Positions 9,492 through 18,430 of a stretch of DNA of 64,000 bases are shown piece by piece. A program made the position numbers and the translations under genes. Source of the stretch: Enterococcus_D entomosocium. GTDB taxonomy: Bacteria > Bacillota > Bacilli > Lactobacillales > Enterococcaceae. A model generated the notes under the pieces. That model saw only the letters and a program-made list of their open reading frames with translations, had not been told where the DNA came from and did not search any database. Where the stretch lies: NCBI RefSeq assembly GCF_030441895.1, contig NZ_JARJAS010000011.1; one strand, written 5' to 3'. Each line of letters starts with the position of its first letter. Position 1 is the first letter of the stretch.

Positions 9492-9515
9492 CCTAGTCGT
9501 CCGTTTTTTGTTTGC

Positions 9516-9554
9516 CTCTTCACTGATTCCTCAGGACAGTGAAGAGGTTTTTTA
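9516..9554 (+). terminator. Terminator before the first two-component system
   Basis: An 11-bp perfect stem (CCTCTTCACTG/CAGTGAAGAGG) with an 11-base loop is followed by T6. Confidence 0.92.
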
Positions 9555-9650
9555 GGGTTTGCTAAAAACGGCGATTAATGTTCGCATTCGTTTTTGATAT
9601 TTGATAAAGTAAAGAGGAGAAAATTACGCAAAGTGAGGGAATTCACGGAT

Positions 9651-10325
9651 ATGGCAAAAATAATGGTAGTAGAAGATGAAGCGGTGATTCGCCAACTGAT
9701 TATCGAAGAACTAGAAAAATGGCAGTTTGAGACCTTTGGCACGACGGATTTCCATCAAGTGTTGACTGACTTTGAAGAACAAGAGCCCCAACTGATTTTA
9801 CTGGATATTAATTTGCCGGTTTTTGATGGCTACTATTGGTGTCAAAAAATCCGCGAAGCTTCCAAAGTACCAATCATTTTTATTTCCAGTCGCAATACCA
9901 ATATGGATATGATCATGGCCATGAATATGGGGGCGGACGATTTTGTGACAAAACCTTTTGAGATCGACGTTCTGATTGCAAAAATCAATGCCTTATTGCG
10001 CCGTTCCTACAACTATGTAGAAAGCAGCAGCGAGACGTTAGTGCATAACGGTTTGACCCTCAATATCGACAACAGCAGCATGTATATCAATGGCGAAAGC
10101 ATCGATCTTAGCAAAAACGAATACCGCCTGCTGTATATTTTGATGAAAAATCACGGCAAGATTTTAAGTCGTGAAAAACTCTTGCGGGCCTTATGGGATG
10201 ACGAGCGTTTTGTAGATGACAATACCTTGACGGTCAATATCAATCGTTTGCGACGAAAAATCGAACAAGCGGGGATGAATGGCTACATTGAAACCAAGGT
10301 TGGTCAAGGGTATATCGTACCATGA
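9651..10325 (+). CDS. Response regulator, OmpR family, BceR/GraR-like
   Basis: The 224-residue protein has a receiver domain (about 1-118) with acidic pocket EDE, phospho-acceptor Asp52 in LLDINLP, switch Ser in FISSR and Lys in FVTKPF. A winged-helix DNA-binding domain follows (about 128-222). ATG 9651 has GTGAGGGA 10 bases before it; an in-frame GTG at 9633 is an alternative. Its stop overlaps the kinase start as ATGA. The partner kinase has the BceS layout; such pairs usually respond to cell-envelope antimicrobials and control ABC transporters. Several envelope ABC systems lie in this region. Confidence 0.92.
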   Translation: MAKIMVVEDEAVIRQLIIEELEKWQFETFGTTDFHQVLTDFEEQEPQLILLDINLPVFDGYYWCQKIREASKVPIIFISSRNTNMDMIMAMNMGADDFVTKPFEIDVLIAKINALLRRSYNYVESSSETLVHNGLTLNIDNSSMYINGESIDLSKNEYRLLYILMKNHGKILSREKLLRALWDDERFVDDNTLTVNINRLRRKIEQAGMNGYIETKVGQGYIVP

Positions 10326-11359
10326 CAAAGTGGCGGGTTTTGCGCAGTTTTTTGAAAGATCGTTGGCTGCTGTTTATTGGCTGGCTGGTCTTTTTCGTGT
10401 TGACGGTCTTAGTTTTTTGGCTGACTCCTCATTCCCCGATGGATTGGGGTACAGTCGGCTATCTCTTTTTGATGCAAAGTGTCTTGATGGTGTTCTTTTT
10501 GGCAATCAGCTACTTATCTAAGCGGCGTTTTTGGCAAAAAATCACCCCCAAGCCCGGAGACAGCTTGCTGCAAAACTACTTGCAAGGAGCACGCTCGGCG
10601 GAAGAAGAACGGATCGAATCTTACATCAATCAGTTGATCCGAGAGCACCAAGAATTGATGCAGCAAGTCGTCAGCAATCAAGAAGAACAAAAGGAATACA
10701 TCGATTCGTGGGTCCATGAAATCAAAGTACCTTTAGCCGCATCACGATTGCTTTTGCATTCGATCGAATTTGATATTCCAGATGAAAAATTCATCTTACT
10801 AGAAAATGAATTGAACCGCATGAACGAATATGTCGAGCAAGTCTTGTACGTCGCCCGTTTGGACAGCTTTTCAAAAGATTATCTGGTCCAAGAAATTTCA
10901 TTGAAAGCCGTCATCCAGCCGGTTTTACGCAGTCAGGCAAATTATTTTATCCAAAAGAACCTGCACTATGCCGTTGAAGGTGAGGATCAGCAAGTGTTGA
11001 CCGATGAAAAATGGCTCGGCTTTATCTTTCGACAATTGGTCAGCAATGCCGTTAAGTACACACCACAAAATGGGCAGCTGATAATTCGGATCGAAAAAGA
11101 TGCCCAAGGAACCTATCTCCACTTGCAAGATAGTGGGATCGGCATTCCTAAAGAAGACATGCGTCGCATCTTTGATAAAGGCTTTACGGGCGAAAATGGG
11201 CGCCAAACGGACACCCACTCGACGGGATTAGGGCTCTTTTTAGCGAAAAGTTTAGCGAAGGAATTAGGCATCGAGCTAACGGCTTCGTCGACAGTTGGAA
11301 AAGGAACCACCATGACGCTGTTCTTTCCCTTGTTGAGTTATTATGAGGAAAAACGCTAA
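10322..11359 (+). CDS. Intramembrane-sensing histidine kinase, BceS-like
   Basis: This 345-residue kinase has two membrane helices close together (about 15-34 and 44-65) and almost no external loop, so it cannot sense ligands with a periplasmic-type domain. The dimerisation helix carries the phospho-His in SWVHEIKVPL (His132). The ATPase domain has N-box LVSNAVKYT and G-boxes DSGIGI and GLGLFL. Family knowledge: kinases of this build commonly receive their signal from an ABC transporter. It overlaps the regulator by 4 bases. No BceAB-type permease with ten helices is beside it; the nearest ABC candidates are the FtsX-type modules. Confidence 0.92.
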   Translation: MTKWRVLRSFLKDRWLLFIGWLVFFVLTVLVFWLTPHSPMDWGTVGYLFLMQSVLMVFFLAISYLSKRRFWQKITPKPGDSLLQNYLQGARSAEEERIESYINQLIREHQELMQQVVSNQEEQKEYIDSWVHEIKVPLAASRLLLHSIEFDIPDEKFILLENELNRMNEYVEQVLYVARLDSFSKDYLVQEISLKAVIQPVLRSQANYFIQKNLHYAVEGEDQQVLTDEKWLGFIFRQLVSNAVKYTPQNGQLIIRIEKDAQGTYLHLQDSGIGIPKEDMRRIFDKGFTGENGRQTDTHSTGLGLFLAKSLAKELGIELTASSTVGKGTTMTLFFPLLSYYEEKR

Positions 11360-11474
11360 TCTGCTTTTTTTCGAGTATCTTTTTGTGTTTTTTGACAAAA
11401 ACCACTTGTCCCTAGAACGTTTTCACTGATACACTAAAGCCTGTGCTTAAAATTGAATGGTAAGGATGAATGAA

Positions 11475-12341
11475 ATGGAGATACTCGTTGCATTAGTACC
11501 AATGTTTGCGTGGGGCAGCATTGGTTTAGTAAGTGCCAAACTTGGCGGGGATGCGAACCAGCAAACGCTAGGAATGACGATTGGTGCCTTTTTCTTTTCT
11601 CTGGTCGTATATTTTGTGACGATGCCAGTGATTGATGGAAAGGTGATTTTGATCGGTCTTTTGTCTGGTCTCTTTTGGTCCGTCGGTCAAAACGGTCAAT
11701 TCCATGGCATGAAATATTTAGGTGTGTCTGTTGGATTACCGCTCTCAACCGGGATGCAGCTAATTTTAAATACGGTCGCCGGTGCATTGTTTTTTGCAGA
11801 ATGGACACAGACCCGCGATTATGCATTAGGTGTTAGCGCATTGATCTTATTGGTGATAGGGGCTTATCTGACCGCTCGCCAAGATGGTGAAAGTCCGGTA
11901 GAAGCCGGCAGCAAGATGCTTGATTTTCCTAAAGGATTTCGGGCATTGATCTCATCCACGATTGGGTACGGCGCCTATACGATTTTGATTACTTGGGCAG
12001 GATTGGACCCATTGGCGATCATTTTGCCACAAAGTGTCGGGATGCTGATCGGTGCCAGCCTATTTGCTTTAAGAAAGACGAAGGTCGACCGTTTTGTAGG
12101 GAAAAATACCTTGTCAGGATTGTTATGGGGCATCGGCAATGTCTGCATGCTGATCACGGTTCAGCAAGTCGGACTAGCGGTGGGCTTCTCATTGTCGCAG
12201 ATGGGAATCATCATTTCAACGCTAGGCGGGATTTTTATTCTCGGCGAAAAGAAAACCAAAAAAGAACTGCGGTATGTGGTGATTGGTTGTCTGCTGGTGA
12301 TTATCGGCGGTGTTTTGCTGGGGTATATGAAAGCAACATAA
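11475..12341 (+). CDS. glcU: Glucose/ribose uptake permease, GRP family (DMT superfamily)
   Basis: This is a 288-residue, about ten-helix membrane protein. The opening motif (VALVPMFAWGSIGLVSAKLGG) and FWSVGQNGQ are characteristic of GlcU/RbsU-type proton-coupled sugar carriers. The third candidate ATG (11475) is preferred over those at 11457 and 11466 because AAGGA at 11462 then has normal spacing and the protein begins where the family does. An amino-acid permease follows 23 bases downstream and may be co-transcribed. The exact sugar is inferred from family only. Confidence 0.85.
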   Translation: MEILVALVPMFAWGSIGLVSAKLGGDANQQTLGMTIGAFFFSLVVYFVTMPVIDGKVILIGLLSGLFWSVGQNGQFHGMKYLGVSVGLPLSTGMQLILNTVAGALFFAEWTQTRDYALGVSALILLVIGAYLTARQDGESPVEAGSKMLDFPKGFRALISSTIGYGAYTILITWAGLDPLAIILPQSVGMLIGASLFALRKTKVDRFVGKNTLSGLLWGIGNVCMLITVQQVGLAVGFSLSQMGIIISTLGGIFILGEKKTKKELRYVVIGCLLVIIGGVLLGYMKAT

Positions 12342-12364
12342 ACGTATATTTTTGAGGAGGAGTT

Positions 12365-13750
12365 ATGGATTTATTTCGAAAAAAAGTCATACAACGGGAA
12401 AGTGTGACGAATTTAAAAAAAGAGTTGAAGTTAAAAGATTTGATTATGTTGGGGATCGGCGCCATTATTGGCACAGGTATCTTTGTTGTTACAGGGACTG
12501 CTTCTGCTGAGTATGCCGGACCGGCATTGATTCTTTCCTTTGTTGTAGCTGGTATCGTTGTTGTGTTATCAGGGCTTTCTTTTGCGGAATTTGCTTCTCG
12601 GATCCCTGTTTTAGGGGGCGCCTATTCGTATCTGTATGTCGTTTTTGGTGAATTTACCGCGTGGCTGGCAGGCTGGTTTTTGATTTGCGAGTTCTTATTG
12701 GCCGTTTCTTCGGTGGCATCTGGCTGGTCAGGCTATGTGCAAGGCTTCTTGGCCAGTGCGGATATCCATTTACCAACCGCTTTGACGGGCGGTTATGATC
12801 CAAGCAAGGGGACCTACATTGATCTGATTGCTGGTTTAGTCATTATTTTCGTAACCTTGTGGGTCAGCCAAGAAGCGAAAAAAGCGTTGCGTTTGAATAA
12901 TGCCATGGTATGGGTGAAATTCGGCGTGATCCTCTTGTTTATCGTCTTTGGTGCCTTTTTCGTGGAACCAGACAACTGGCAGCCCTTTATGCCCTTTGGT
13001 TTTTCAGGCGTCTTTAATGGTGCAGCGTTAGTCTTCTTTGCTTTTCTTGGCTTTGATGCCGTCGCAATGGCGGCGGAAGAAGTTGAAGATGCAAAGAAAA
13101 ATGTCCCTCGGGGGATCATTGGTTCCATTGCGATCGCAACAGTCCTTTATATCATTGTCACACTGATCATGACGGGAATCGTGCCGTTTGCTGAATTAGG
13201 AGTCAATGATCCGGTGGCTTTTGCGATGCGTTATGTCGGTCATGGAGTGGTCGGATCAATCATTTCCGTAGGGGCGATCTTGACCTTATTAACAGTGACG
13301 ATCGCTATGATGTACTCCTTGGCGCGTCTGTTATATGCCATCAGTAAAGATGGGTTATTGCCAAAAGCCATGCAAGCCATCGATCCTAAGCATAAAACAC
13401 CAAAGAAAGCGACCTACATCGCTGGTGTTTTTGCTTTCTTCTTTGCGGCAGCTTTCCCGTTGAATATCTTGGCAGAATTGACCAACATTGCGGCATTGTC
13501 GTATATGATCTTAATGTCCTTAGGGATCATCAAGCTGAGGAAGATGATGGGGCCACCTGCTAAAGGTGAATTTAAAGTACCTCTGGTACCTTTATTGCCT
13601 TTGTTGTCCGTTGCCAGCTGTCTCTTCTTGATGACCCGTCTAAAAACGGCGACCTGGATCGTTTTTGGGATCTCTTTAGTGATCGGAATCGCGATCTATT
13701 TTGTATATGGCTATCGTAATAGCGAATTAAATGAGAAAATTGACGAATAG
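12365..13750 (+). CDS. APC-superfamily amino-acid permease (cationic amino-acid transporter type)
   Basis: The 461-residue protein has about twelve membrane helices. The substrate-binding first helix contains GIGAIIGTGIFVVTG, and helix 6 contains FFAFLGFDAVA followed by EEVEDAKKNVPRGI, both typical of the YfnA/CAT group. GAGGAGG lies 7 bases upstream. It ends in two successive terminators. The substrate cannot be assigned from sequence. Confidence 0.92.
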   Translation: MDLFRKKVIQRESVTNLKKELKLKDLIMLGIGAIIGTGIFVVTGTASAEYAGPALILSFVVAGIVVVLSGLSFAEFASRIPVLGGAYSYLYVVFGEFTAWLAGWFLICEFLLAVSSVASGWSGYVQGFLASADIHLPTALTGGYDPSKGTYIDLIAGLVIIFVTLWVSQEAKKALRLNNAMVWVKFGVILLFIVFGAFFVEPDNWQPFMPFGFSGVFNGAALVFFAFLGFDAVAMAAEEVEDAKKNVPRGIIGSIAIATVLYIIVTLIMTGIVPFAELGVNDPVAFAMRYVGHGVVGSIISVGAILTLLTVTIAMMYSLARLLYAISKDGLLPKAMQAIDPKHKTPKKATYIAGVFAFFFAAAFPLNILAELTNIAALSYMILMSLGIIKLRKMMGPPAKGEFKVPLVPLLPLLSVASCLFLMTRLKTATWIVFGISLVIGIAIYFVYGYRNSELNEKIDE

Positions 13751-13758
13751 GATTGTGA

Positions 13759-13795
13759 AAAGGCAAAGACCCGGATGCGGTTTTTGTCTTTTTTT
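13759..13795 (+). terminator. Terminator after the amino-acid permease (first of two)
   Basis: AAAGGCAAAGACC pairs with GGTTTTTGTCTTT (13 bp with two G-T pairs), with a T-rich tail. Confidence 0.8.
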
Positions 13796-13810
13796 ATGTA
13801 AATATAGCCG

Positions 13811-13846
13811 AGCTTCCTATAAGCAGCGTTTTAGGAGGCTTTTTTT
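13811..13846 (+). terminator. Second terminator in tandem
   Basis: AGCTTCCTA pairs with TAGGAGGCT (one G-T pair) and is followed by T7. It insulates the downstream ABC-PASTA operon from the permease. Confidence 0.8.
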
Positions 13847-14013
13847 GTTATTCAAATAGTAGTCATTTCTGGTGCTGATCATTGCAACGACAGTCTTTCT
13901 TGATCAAAAGTCCTCTATGAATCTGCTTTTTTTGAGAAATTTTCCAAATGACAGATTCGCTAAAGGTTCATCCAGTATGCTTTTGTTAGAGAAAAAAGAG
14001 AGGATGTTGGCAA

Positions 14014-15477
14014 TTGAATTATATGAAACGGGCATGGCTGAGTGTGACGAGAAAGCGAGGAAAATCTGCAATATTGTTTGCTGTTATTCTAATTTTAGGA
14101 AATGTAATCGCTGGCGCAATTGCGGTCAATCAGTCGACTCAAAATGTCGAAAAGCAGATCAAAAACCAATTAGGTTCCCTCGCAACGATCGATATCGACT
14201 ATGAAGCCTTGATGGCAAATAGTGAGGGCGGCACAAGTATGGAGGAGATTCAGCCGCTGCCGGAGGAGCTGATCAAACAAATTGGCGAGCGCTCGGAAGT
14301 CAAACAGTATGACTATTTGCGAGAAGCAATGATTGCTGTTGATAAATTCAAACCCTATAGTTTTAGACCAGAAGTTGAAAACGAGAATATCATGGTTTCT
14401 GGAGGTATGGATTCTTGGGTCTATTTAACAGGAACCAATCTCTTACAACCGTTGGATTTTGAAGAAGATACGGTGAATTTAACACAGGGACGCTTCTTTA
14501 CAGAAGAGGAACAGCGTACCGGAAAACGTGTAGGGTTGATTTCTGAAGAGGTGGCTCAGGAAAACGGCTTGACCGTTGGTGACACCATGGTATTAGATGG
14601 ACAGTTTATCGATTATTCATCTGGTGGAGATCCAGAGAAACAAAAAGGCAATGATTATCCTATCGAAATCGTCGGGATCTTTAAAAATACCAGCTTAGAA
14701 AAAGCGAATGAACAAGGACAAGAGGGGGGAGTCAGCTCGTTTGCTTTTGATGATCGTCCCTTCAATCGGATCTATATGCCAAATGATGCTGTGAAAACGA
14801 TTGTTGAAGAGGAACGTGCGGGGCGACAAGCGGCGTTTCCAGCTACAGACCCCGGATCTGACGAGGATTTCTTTACCCCGCAATTTATTTTGAATCAACC
14901 AGAAGATGCAGAACAATTCAAACAAGAGGTGACACCACTCTTGCCAAATGGCTATAAGGTCAATGCTTCTACGGATGAGTATGACCGTGTGGGAACCAGT
15001 ATGAATCGCTTATCACAAATTTCCTCGTATGTCGTAGTGATTGCGGTGATTGCTTCCTTGATTATTATCTCCTTGATCATTGTGTTGTTTACCCGTGATC
15101 GTAAATATGAGTTAGGCATCTACCTTTCGTTAGGGGAACGCCGGAAATACGTGTTTGCACAGATTGTGATCGAACTCCTGTTGATTGGTGTCAGTGCAAT
15201 GCTGATCTCCTTGGTTACAGGGAATATGCTGGGCAAGATGGTTTCTGAATCTTTGTTAGCCAGCAGTATGCTAGAGGCAAACCAGGCAGGGATGGAACAA
15301 TTCTTTGTGGGGGCACCGAAAATCGACCAAGCGACGATCAACGAGGCGTTTCGCGTTCAATATACCTTATCTTATGTGATCGCCTTTTTAGCGACTGGGA
15401 TCGTGACGATCTTGCTTTCGGCAGTGGTGCCGCTGTTGTACATTTTACGGTTGAATCCGAAAAAAATCATGCTGTAA
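14014..15477 (+). CDS. ABC transporter permease, MacB/FtsX type (second module)
   Basis: The 487-residue protein has a first membrane helix after a short basic N-terminus (about 20-40), a large external domain (about 45-335), then three helices in the FtsX arrangement (about 342-368, 388-412, 450-480). It starts at TTG 14014, supported by AGAGAGGA 8 bases before; the ATG at 14023 is too far from that site. It is the complete paralogue of the truncated gene at the left edge. The last codons lie 12 bases before the ATPase. Four helices plus a large outer domain is the layout of mechanotransmitter permeases. Confidence 0.92.
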   Translation: MNYMKRAWLSVTRKRGKSAILFAVILILGNVIAGAIAVNQSTQNVEKQIKNQLGSLATIDIDYEALMANSEGGTSMEEIQPLPEELIKQIGERSEVKQYDYLREAMIAVDKFKPYSFRPEVENENIMVSGGMDSWVYLTGTNLLQPLDFEEDTVNLTQGRFFTEEEQRTGKRVGLISEEVAQENGLTVGDTMVLDGQFIDYSSGGDPEKQKGNDYPIEIVGIFKNTSLEKANEQGQEGGVSSFAFDDRPFNRIYMPNDAVKTIVEEERAGRQAAFPATDPGSDEDFFTPQFILNQPEDAEQFKQEVTPLLPNGYKVNASTDEYDRVGTSMNRLSQISSYVVVIAVIASLIIISLIIVLFTRDRKYELGIYLSLGERRKYVFAQIVIELLLIGVSAMLISLVTGNMLGKMVSESLLASSMLEANQAGMEQFFVGAPKIDQATINEAFRVQYTLSYVIAFLATGIVTILLSAVVPLLYILRLNPKKIML

Positions 15478-15489
15478 GGAGCGATGAAC

Positions 15490-16164
15490 ATGGCAATTTT
15501 AGAAACAAAAGACATGACGTATTACTACCAAGATGGCGAGAATCGCCGGAAAATTTTAGATAAAACCAATATCTCCTTTGAAAAAGGCAAATTTTACACG
15601 ATCTTAGGAAAATCAGGCTCAGGAAAGACCACTTTTCTTTCCTTGATCAGTGCATTGGATCAGCCAACCGATGGGGAAGTGTTTTTTGAAGAAAAAAATA
15701 TCAAAACGATCGGTTATGAAGAATATCGCCGCAACAAAATCAGTCTGATTTTTCAAAGTTACAACTTGATCCCTTATTTGACGGCTTTAGAAAACGTCCT
15801 TGTTTCGATGGCGATTTCAGACAACAAACTCCCGGATCAGCACGATCAAATTGCGTATCGTTTGCTGGACTATATCGGCATCAATTCCACGAAAGCCGAT
15901 CGTTTCGTCAATCAGCTTTCCGGTGGGGAACAGCAGCGGGTCGCCATCGCTCGTGCTTTAGCGACCAACGTTGATATCATTTTAGCCGATGAACCTACCG
16001 GGAATTTGGATGAAGGCATGGAACAAGAAATCGTGGATATTTTTAAAGAACTAGCGGCGATCCACAACAAGTGCATCATCGTAGTGACCCATTCGACCGA
16101 GATCGCCAAGCAGTCAGATCAGACTTTTTACTTAAAAAAAGGTGCGTTGACGGCCTATGAGTGA
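15490..16164 (+). CDS. ABC transporter ATPase, MacB/LolD type (second module)
   Basis: This 224-residue ATPase is the paralogue of 962-1636 and has the same length when started at ATG 15490, which has AAGGAG 8 bases upstream (an ATG at 15484 is too close). Walker A GKSGSGKTT, signature LSGGEQQR, Walker B ILADEPTGNLDE and switch His in VVTHST are all intact. It overlaps the following PASTA-protein gene by 8 bases, exactly as in module 1. Confidence 0.93.
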   Translation: MAILETKDMTYYYQDGENRRKILDKTNISFEKGKFYTILGKSGSGKTTFLSLISALDQPTDGEVFFEEKNIKTIGYEEYRRNKISLIFQSYNLIPYLTALENVLVSMAISDNKLPDQHDQIAYRLLDYIGINSTKADRFVNQLSGGEQQRVAIARALATNVDIILADEPTGNLDEGMEQEIVDIFKELAAIHNKCIIVVTHSTEIAKQSDQTFYLKKGALTAYE

Positions 16165-17470
16165 TTTTTTATCGAAGTTTGAAGAAGAACCGAAACAGCC
16201 AGACAAGGAATCAGCAGCAGCCGAAGTACCTTCTTCCCGTGCTTCCCGAAAAGAAAAAGGTTCAGCTTCTTTAGAAGAGGGGATCGAACATGATCCCTCC
16301 TTCAAAAAGAAGCGGCGAAAAAAACGACTGCTAGGGTTAGCTGCCTTGCTTGGACTCTTTATACTCAGCGGCTTTTTATTTTTCCAATTGGCGTATGTCC
16401 GGTTGGATAACTTTGTGGACAAAGAGATCTCAGAGGTCAGAGAATGGGCAGCGGAACATGATCTTGCGGTTGATGTCACACCAGCCTATGATGAAGCCCC
16501 AGCCAATCAAGTGATCGCCCAAGCAGAAGCTGCCAGAAGTCGAGTCAGAAAAAGAAGCACTCTGCATCTAACCGTGAGCCAAGGACCTGATCCAGAAGAG
16601 AAATTGGCATTGCCAGACTTTATGGAAATGACGAGGGACGAGGCAGCAGAGTGGATCGAAAAAAATCAAGCAAGCAATTTGACGATCGTCGATGAATACC
16701 ACGATGAGATCGAGGAAAAAGCACCGATTCGAGTAGAATTTACCAATAAAGAAGTCTCACGAGAGAACTATCATCGTCGAGATGTCGGACGAGTCTTTTA
16801 TTCCAAAGGCGAAGAAACCTTTGAAAAAGATATTGAAGTACCAGACTTTAGTGATAAAACCCGTGCAGAGGTAGAAACATGGGGGAAAGCCCATGAGCTG
16901 GAGCTTGAAGTCAAAGAACAGGCTTCGGATACTGTGGAAGAAGGCAAAGTCATTGAACAAAGCGTGGCACCAAAAGAAAAAATCGCGAAACGGGATGCGT
17001 TTCAAGTAACGATTTCCCTAGGGAAAGGGGTCACCGTACCAGACTTTTCAACGATTTTACCAGATGATGCCCAGGCCGCTGTTGAGGGTGTCACTGTGCG
17101 GATGCGGATGCAGTTTACTCAGAGTCTGCCCTATGGACAATTGATCTCGCAAAGTGAGACCGCCGGGACCGTCTTAACCAGCAAAGATGACCAAGGCATT
17201 GAAGTCGTCTATTCGGCAGGTCAACCTTATATCAAAGATTACCGTCGAAGCGAGATCCTTGAAGGGGATCTGCAAAAACTCTTCTTTGATGAATTCCGTT
17301 CAAAAGGGGCGAACATCAGCTATCAAGTCCGTTATGTCAATTCAGCAGAACCCTACGGGACAATCGTGGGGATGAGCAAGTTCAATCAGTTTTTACCGTT
17401 AGAAGATACGATTACCTTCGATATCAGCTTAGGCAATCAGACAGCCCCAGCGGTTACTGATCCAGAATAG
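16157..17470 (+). CDS. Membrane-anchored protein with PASTA-like repeats (copy 2)
   Basis: The 437-residue protein has a short charged cytoplasmic part (about 1-57, ending in KKKRRKK), one membrane helix (about 58-79) and about five external repeats of PASTA type, with openings such as ALPDF, EVPDF and TVPDF. Compared with copy 1, the cytoplasmic region is about 55 residues shorter; the outer part aligns along its length, including the last divergent repeat (DLQKLFFDEFRSKGAN against DLPKLFFDEYKSKGAN). No catalytic domain is seen. Proposed role by context: extracellular wall-sensing partner of the FtsX-like permease. This is inference. Confidence 0.85.
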   Translation: MSDFLSKFEEEPKQPDKESAAAEVPSSRASRKEKGSASLEEGIEHDPSFKKKRRKKRLLGLAALLGLFILSGFLFFQLAYVRLDNFVDKEISEVREWAAEHDLAVDVTPAYDEAPANQVIAQAEAARSRVRKRSTLHLTVSQGPDPEEKLALPDFMEMTRDEAAEWIEKNQASNLTIVDEYHDEIEEKAPIRVEFTNKEVSRENYHRRDVGRVFYSKGEETFEKDIEVPDFSDKTRAEVETWGKAHELELEVKEQASDTVEEGKVIEQSVAPKEKIAKRDAFQVTISLGKGVTVPDFSTILPDDAQAAVEGVTVRMRMQFTQSLPYGQLISQSETAGTVLTSKDDQGIEVVYSAGQPYIKDYRRSEILEGDLQKLFFDEFRSKGANISYQVRYVNSAEPYGTIVGMSKFNQFLPLEDTITFDISLGNQTAPAVTDPE

Positions 17471-17511
17471 TCGAGCGGATTTATCGATGACCTGCAAGAA
17501 GGAGGAAACCC

Positions 17512-17670
17512 ATGCGTCATCAAGAGAATTTTCAAGACCTTAGGAAAAAGCTGTTTGTGTTTTTACTAAGCGGTATGGTAGCATTGTTGCTACACATGTG
17601 GATTCATCAAACAAGTGTACACATGCGGATCGTTTCAACAGAACGTTTTATTGGAGAACAATTGGAATGA
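17512..17670 (+). CDS. 52-residue single-helix membrane peptide
   Basis: A short reading frame with an excellent ribosome site (GGAGGAAA, 6 bases before ATG) lies between the PASTA protein and the second two-component system. The product has a basic N-terminus, one hydrophobic helix (about 14-30) and a polar outer tail. It resembles no family I know. Position and ribosome site make it a likely real gene, perhaps an accessory or regulatory subunit of the neighbouring system. Confidence 0.6.
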   Translation: MRHQENFQDLRKKLFVFLLSGMVALLLHMWIHQTSVHMRIVSTERFIGEQLE

Positions 17671-17692
17671 GTCTATAGGAATGATTGTGCTT

Positions 17693-17711
17693 ACTGAAAA
17701 GTGACTGAAAA
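17693..17711 (+). promoter_or_regulatory. Direct repeat, candidate response-regulator site
   Basis: ACTGAAAA occurs twice with an 11-base period (17693-17700 and 17704-17711), just upstream of the regulator gene. OmpR-family regulators bind direct repeats with about one-turn spacing, so this could be an autoregulatory site. This is inference only. Confidence 0.3.
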
Positions 17712-17743
17712 AGAAATGATGAGTGCAAAAGGGGGACTGACCA

Positions 17744-18430
17744 ATGCGGATTTTATTCGTAGAAGATGAGCCATCGATCGCAGAAGCTGTTGCCAGCTTA
17801 TTGAAGAAACAACATTATTCCGTCGATTTGGCCTTTGACGGCGAAACCGGATTAGATTATGCAGCGAGTGGTGTATATGACATTCTCGTTTTGGATATCA
17901 TGCTGCCCAAAATCGATGGAATCACATTGCTAAAGACGTTACGCAAGCAAAATATTCGCACGCCGATCATTATGTTGACGGCCAAAAGCGAAGTCGATGA
18001 CAAAGTACTCGGCTTGGATGCAGGGGCAGATGATTACTTGACGAAACCCTTTCAAATGAAAGAGTTGCTGGCACGGATTCGTTCGCTAGGCAGAAGAAAA
18101 GATTTGGATTATCAAGAAGACCAGTTAGCCTTTGGCAACGTGGGCTTAGATCGTAATGAGCTGCAGTTAGCCACGCCTAGCAATCAAGTGGTGTTGTCAC
18201 CCAAAGAAATGAAACTGATGGAACTGTTCTTATCTAGACCCAAAGTGATCTTATCAAAAGAAACCATCATCAATAAAATTTGGGGCTTTGATCCCGATGT
18301 GGAAGAAAACCGCGTTGAAATCTATGTGTCTTTGCTGCGGAAAAAATTGGCACTGCTTGAAGCAGATATCGGCATTCGCACGATCCGTAATGCGGGGTAC
18401 ATTTTGCAGAGCAAGGAGCCGCCATGTTAA
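17744..18430 (+). CDS. Response regulator, OmpR family (second system)
   Basis: The 228-residue regulator has a receiver domain (acidic EDE at 7-9, phospho-acceptor Asp51 in VLDIMLP, switch Thr in MLTAKS, Lys in YLTKPF) and a C-terminal winged helix (about 130-222). GGGGGA precedes the ATG. The kinase gene begins 7 bases before its stop. It follows the second ABC-PASTA module and the 52-residue membrane peptide, which suggests it serves that module. Confidence 0.93.
   Translation: MRILFVEDEPSIAEAVASLLKKQHYSVDLAFDGETGLDYAASGVYDILVLDIMLPKIDGITLLKTLRKQNIRTPIIMLTAKSEVDDKVLGLDAGADDYLTKPFQMKELLARIRSLGRRKDLDYQEDQLAFGNVGLDRNELQLATPSNQVVLSPKEMKLMELFLSRPKVILSKETIINKIWGFDPDVEENRVEIYVSLLRKKLALLEADIGIRTIRNAGYILQSKEPPC

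Noticed and set aside
11392..11435. TTGACA as -35 of a glcU promoter
   Set aside because: No -10-like hexamer lies 16-18 bases downstream; a partial cre-like sequence near 11412 has three mismatches.
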